Shown: positions 58,930 through 64,000 of the stretch, piece by piece
Layout: every line of letters begins with the position of its first letter
Numbering within the stretch: position 1 is the stretch's first letter
Assembly (NCBI RefSeq): GCF_018614875.1
Contig: NZ_JAGGNW010000017.1
Coordinates: 1-64,000 of the forward strand
Direction of reading: 5' to 3'
DNA: 64,000 nucleotides
Source: Variovorax paradoxus
GTDB taxonomy: Bacteria; Pseudomonadota; Gammaproteobacteria; Burkholderiales; Burkholderiaceae_C
Notes under the pieces: generated by a model
The model's database searches: none
The model's input: only the letters and a program-made list of their open reading frames with translations
What the model was told of the DNA's origin: nothing
Position numbers and translations under genes: made by a program

Positions 58930-60326
58930 TCGCCATCGTCTTCATCGTCGCCATCGGCATCCTGATTGCCGGCGCGTCGCTCTTCGGCGTGCAGGGCCAC
59001 GCGGCGGCAGCCGCTTCGGCCAGCGTGCCCTGGTGGGCGCTGGCCGCGGTGCTGGTCGCCTTCGTCGGCTTCTTCGCCGGCGGCATCTATGTGGGCGCGG
59101 CGCTGGCCGTGCTCTCGCTGCTGGCGGGCTTCGGCCTGTCGGACCGGCCGTTCTGGAACTTCATCGGCGAGATGATCTGGAGCCCCTCGACCAACTTCGT
59201 GCTGGTGTCGGTGCCGCTCTTCTTGCTGATGGGGGAGGTGATGCTGCGCGCCGGCCTCTCGGAGCGGCTGTACCGCGCGCTCAATATCTGGATGGGGCGC
59301 CTGCCCGGCGGGCTGCTGCACACCAACATCATCTCCTGCGGCGTGTTCTCGGCCGTGGCCGGCTCCAGCGTGGCAACCGCCGCGACCATGGGATCGGTCG
59401 CGCTGCCGTACTTCGAGAAGAGCCACTACCCGCCCAGGCTGGTGCTGGGCTCGCTGGCCGCCGGCGGTGCGCTGGGCAACCTGATCCCGCCGGGCATCAC
59501 TTTCATCATCTATGGATTGATCACCGAGACCTCGGTGGGCGCGCTGTACCTGGCGGCGGTGGGGCCGAGCATCCTGGTGGTGCTGCTGTTCACCGCGGTC
59601 ATCCTGTACTACAGCTACAGGCTGAAGCTGCACGGCGACGAGGCGTCGAAGGCCATCGGCTGGAAGCACCGCATTGCGAGCCTGTCGGACCTGGTGCCCA
59701 CGGCGCTGCTGATCGCGCTGGTGCTGGGCACCATCTACGCCGGCTGGGCCACGCCCACCGAGTCGGCCGCGCTGGGCGTGGCGGGCAGCCTGGTGCTGGC
59801 GCTGGTGGACCGCAAGCTCAAGTGGAAGATGCTGGCCGAGTCGATGCGGGCCACCGCGCGCACCACGTCGATGATCGCGCTGATCCTGTTCGGCGCGTAC
59901 TTCCTGAACTACATCCTGTCGTCGCTGGGCATTCCGCAGATGCTGGCGAAGTTCCTGACCGGGCTGCCGTTCCCGGGCTGGGTGATCATGCTGGTGATCA
60001 TCGGCTTCTACCTGGCGCTGGGCACCTTCATGGAAGGCATGTCGATGGTGATCACCACCATTCCGCTGCTGTTCCCGGTGGTCACGGCGCTGGGCTACGA
60101 CCCGATCTGGTTCGGCGTGGTGATCACCATGCTGGTCGAGATCGCCATGATCAGCCCGCCCGACGGCACGGTGCTCTACGTGCTGCAGGGCATGCGGCGG
60201 CAGCCCGGACCCATCACCGACGTGTTTGCCGGCGTGCTGCCCTTCATGTTCGTCTACATGCTCGCGATCATCGTGCTGATGGTGTTTCCTGCCATCGCAC
60301 TGTGGCTGCCGGCCTATCTCATGTGA
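58926..60326 (+). CDS. TRAP transporter large permease (DctM)
   Basis: A 466-residue DctM-family permease with about twelve transmembrane segments; typical motifs are VSVPLFLLMGEVMLRAGLSE, GVFSAVAGSSVATAATMGSV, ALPYFEKSHYPPRLVLGSLA and GNLIPPGITFIIYGLITETS. With DctP and DctQ it forms a sodium-coupled, receptor-dependent importer. It is the last membrane gene of the unit; the DUF2848 gene follows after 23 bp. Confidence 0.95.
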   Translation: MIAIVFIVAIGILIAGASLFGVQGHAAAAASASVPWWALAAVLVAFVGFFAGGIYVGAALAVLSLLAGFGLSDRPFWNFIGEMIWSPSTNFVLVSVPLFLLMGEVMLRAGLSERLYRALNIWMGRLPGGLLHTNIISCGVFSAVAGSSVATAATMGSVALPYFEKSHYPPRLVLGSLAAGGALGNLIPPGITFIIYGLITETSVGALYLAAVGPSILVVLLFTAVILYYSYRLKLHGDEASKAIGWKHRIASLSDLVPTALLIALVLGTIYAGWATPTESAALGVAGSLVLALVDRKLKWKMLAESMRATARTTSMIALILFGAYFLNYILSSLGIPQMLAKFLTGLPFPGWVIMLVIIGFYLALGTFMEGMSMVITTIPLLFPVVTALGYDPIWFGVVITMLVEIAMISPPDGTVLYVLQGMRRQPGPITDVFAGVLPFMFVYMLAIIVLMVFPAIALWLPAYLM

Positions 60327-60349
60327 TCCCCCTGTTCGCGGAGCCTTTC

Positions 60350-61069
60350 ATGTCATTGACCCTTTCCTTCGCCTGCGAAACCGTGGCGGCCGACGGCACG
60401 CGCTCGACACGGCTGCTCGCGGTGTTGCCGCGCCAGCTCGTGATTGCCGGGTGGACCGGCCGCGACGCCGCTGCCATTGCCCACCACATCGAAGAACTCG
60501 AGGCCATCGGCGTGCCACGGCCATCGAGCGTGCCGCTGTACTACCGCGTGAGCGCCGGGCTGCTCACGCAATCGGCCGCCATCGAGGCGCTCGGCGCGCA
60601 GAGTTCCGGCGAAGCCGAGCCGATGCTCTTCTGCGCCGCCGGCGAGTGGTGGCTCACCGTCGCCTCCGACCACACCGACCGCCGCGTCGAGACCTACTCG
60701 GTCGCGGTATCCAAGCAGATGTGCGCCAAGCCGGTCGCGACCACCGCCTGGCGCTGGAGCGATGTCGCGTCCTACCAGGACGAGCTGCAGCTGCGCTCGC
60801 GCATCCTGGAGGAGGGCCGGTGGATCGACTACCAGCAGGGCACCTTCGCCTCGATCCGCCCGCTGGCCGCGCTGCGCGATGGCATCTACCAGGCCGAGGG
60901 CGGCGACGAAGGCCGCTTCATGACCTGCGGCACGCTCGGCGCCATTCCCAACGGCAAGGGGGAGGGCATCCGCCCGGCCACCGAGATGGAACTCGAGATC
61001 CATGACCCGCGCCTGAAGCGCAGCATCGTGCACCGCTACACCGTGCAGGCGCTCGAGGTGGTCGCGTGA
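60350..61069 (+). CDS. DUF2848-family protein
   Basis: A 239-residue soluble protein of the DUF2848 family: IAGWTGRDAAAIAHHIEELE, GVPRPSSVPLYYRVSAGLLT, then the conserved AVSKQMCAKPVATTAWRWSD, and MTCGTLGAIPNGKGEGIRPA near the end. The family has the look of a fumarylacetoacetate-hydrolase-like fold (the GTLGAIPNG region), and members are commonly next to amidases and TRAP or ABC importers. No activity is established to my knowledge. Here it lies between DctM and an amidase, overlapping the latter by 4 bp. Confidence 0.88.
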   Translation: MSLTLSFACETVAADGTRSTRLLAVLPRQLVIAGWTGRDAAAIAHHIEELEAIGVPRPSSVPLYYRVSAGLLTQSAAIEALGAQSSGEAEPMLFCAAGEWWLTVASDHTDRRVETYSVAVSKQMCAKPVATTAWRWSDVASYQDELQLRSRILEEGRWIDYQQGTFASIRPLAALRDGIYQAEGGDEGRFMTCGTLGAIPNGKGEGIRPATEMELEIHDPRLKRSIVHRYTVQALEVVA

Positions 61070-62412
61070 CGGCCGCCGCCGGCATGGACATCGCCACGCT
61101 GCGCGGGCGCGTCGCGCGCGGCGAGGTCTCGCACGAGGCCTTGGTGGCGCTGGCGCTCGAAGGCGCCGAGGCGCCGGCCGCGCAGCACGTCTTCACGAAG
61201 CGCTATGCGCAAGCGGCGCTGGCTGCCGCGCGCCATGCCGATGCGGCGCAGCGCGCCGGCGTCGCACTGCCCGCGCTGGCCGGACTGCCCGTCACGGTGA
61301 AGGACCTCTACGACGTGGCCGGCGAAACCACGATGGCCGGCTCGGTCGTGTGCGAGGGCGAGCCCGCGGCCGCGGCGGATGCCGTTGCCGTGGCCCGCCT
61401 GCGCAGCGCCGGCGCGGCGATCGTCGGCAAGACCAACATGACCGAGTTCGCCTTTTCCGGCGTCGGCATCAATCCCCACCATGGCACGCCGCGCAATCCC
61501 GCGGATGCCGCCGTGGCGCGCATTCCCGGGGGTTCGTCGTCGGGCGCCGCGGTCTCGGTCGCGCTGGGCCTGGCGGTGGCGGGCCTGGGCTCCGACACCG
61601 GTGGCTCCATCCGCATTCCCGCCGCGCTGTGCGGCCTCGTCGGCTTCAAGAGCACCCAGTCGCGGGTGCCGCGCACCGGCGCCTTCGAGCTGGCGCGTTC
61701 GCTCGACACCGTGTGCGCCATGACGCGCAGCGTGGCCGATTGCCTCGTCGTCGATGCCGTCATTGCCGGAACGCCGCGCGTGGTGCGCCGGCGTCCGTTG
61801 CAGGGCCTGCGCCTGGCGGTGCCGCGCACGCTGATGTTCGACGGCATCGAGCCGGCCGTGGCGCAGGCCTTCGACCGCGCGGTGAGCGCGCTGTCGGCGG
61901 CGGGCGCCATCGTGGTCGACCTCACGCTCGCAGAACTGGCCGAGATCGCCCAGATCAACGCGCCGGGTGGCTTCTCGCCCGTCGAGGCATCGGCCGTGCA
62001 TCGCGCGCGCATCGGTGCGCAGCGCGAGCGCTTCGACCCGCGGGTCGCGGCGCGCGTGGACCTCGGCATGTCTGTCGGCGCCGCCGACTACATCCTCATG
62101 CAGGACCGCCGCCGCGACTGGATCGGCCGCGTCGAAGCAGCGCTCGAAGGCTTCGACGCCTTGCTGTGCCCGACCGTGCCGATCGTCGCACCGGCCATCG
62201 ACGCGCTCGCGGCCGATGCCGAATTCTTCAAGGCCAACGGCCTGCTGCTGCGCAACACCTTCGCCATCAACTTCCTCGATGGCTGCGCCTTCAGCCTGCC
62301 GTGCCACCGCCAAGGCGAGCTCCCGGTCGGGCTGATGCTCTCTTCGGTGTGCGGGGACGACGCGCGGCTGGCGGCCGTCGCACTGGCAGTGGAGGAGGCG
62401 TTGGCCAGGTGA
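61066..62412 (+). CDS. Amidase-signature enzyme
   Basis: A 448-residue amidase-signature hydrolase. The catalytic Lys79 is in LPVTVKDLYDVAGETT, the Gly/Ser-rich region PGGSSSGAAVSVALGLAVAG is at 154-173, and the nucleophile Ser181 in DTGGSIRIPAALCG completes the Ser-cisSer-Lys triad. It cleaves a carboxamide bond. The substrate is not evident, but it is the last gene of the TRAP/DUF2848 unit (GTG start overlapping the DUF2848 stop), so the transported compound or its DUF2848 product is the likely substrate. It converges on the acetyl-CoA synthetase gene, 34 bp away. Confidence 0.92.
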   Translation: MTAAAGMDIATLRGRVARGEVSHEALVALALEGAEAPAAQHVFTKRYAQAALAAARHADAAQRAGVALPALAGLPVTVKDLYDVAGETTMAGSVVCEGEPAAAADAVAVARLRSAGAAIVGKTNMTEFAFSGVGINPHHGTPRNPADAAVARIPGGSSSGAAVSVALGLAVAGLGSDTGGSIRIPAALCGLVGFKSTQSRVPRTGAFELARSLDTVCAMTRSVADCLVVDAVIAGTPRVVRRRPLQGLRLAVPRTLMFDGIEPAVAQAFDRAVSALSAAGAIVVDLTLAELAEIAQINAPGGFSPVEASAVHRARIGAQRERFDPRVAARVDLGMSVGAADYILMQDRRRDWIGRVEAALEGFDALLCPTVPIVAPAIDALAADAEFFKANGLLLRNTFAINFLDGCAFSLPCHRQGELPVGLMLSSVCGDDARLAAVALAVEEALAR

Positions 62413-62446
62413 TGTTCTCGGCCGCGGTACGGGGCGCCGGAGCCGC

Positions 62447-64000
<1,554 letters not shown>

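Overview
The window reads as a chromosome segment of a high-GC (about 68%) betaproteobacterium. The best guess is Variovorax or another Comamonadaceae soil organism. Grounds: the density of LysR regulators, the Bug/TctC and TRAP receptors, a NorR/flavohemoglobin pair, a polar amino-acid ABC transporter and aromatic ring-degradation genes, all in a uniform GC-rich codon style. No rRNA, tRNA, CRISPR array or intact insertion sequence was seen. The taxonomic call is inferred from gene content and was not computed.

Layout. 1-2300: a truncated TPR-like gene, a lower-GC GSU2403-type nucleotidyltransferase, a badly decayed isoquinoline 1-oxidoreductase beta-subunit remnant and a small zinc-ribbon gene (accessory region). 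2471-6800: divergent norR/hmp for nitric oxide detoxification, then small stress-type genes (coiled-coil protein, stand-alone receiver, CBS pair). 7129-11335: an alpha/beta hydrolase and a two-component pair (AraC-type response regulator plus 7TMR-DISM histidine kinase) transcribed away from a very large surface operon at 11561-23922 (a 2681-residue DUF11/SdrD-B protein and an OmpA-domain/beta-barrel protein). 24141-25111: a toxin-antitoxin pair between two copies of an imperfect repeat. 25112-29076: LysR, Bug receptor, CocE-type hydrolase. 29200-31881: decayed regulator fragments, a degenerate GGDEF/EAL protein, a 67-residue protein and a Crp/Fnr regulator.

31914-43981 is a coherent catabolic locus. 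It holds an RraA-family enzyme, an aminotransferase and a LysR regulator. These are followed by biotin carrier, biotin carboxylase, PxpB, PxpC, a second carrier-like protein with an altered biotin site, PxpA, an SDR and a four-gene polar amino-acid ABC transporter. Two promoters in this locus share a 40-bp element (dyad plus downstream conserved block). The genes together look able to import, and possibly carboxylate, then hydrolyse a lactam or oxoproline-like compound.

44052-47674: an EamA exporter with a divergent LysR gene around a perfect palindrome, then an AbiEi/AbiEii module beside an integrase scrap. 47614-55685: a complete gamma-resorcylate/resorcinol pathway (decarboxylase, two-component resorcinol hydroxylase, hydroxyquinol 1,2-dioxygenase, maleylacetate reductase, MFS uptake, MarR and LysR regulators). 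55752-62412: LysR, cupin, a full TRAP transporter, a DUF2848 protein and an amidase, probably uptake and hydrolysis of an unknown organic acid or amide. 62447-64000: the C-terminal part of acetyl-CoA synthetase.
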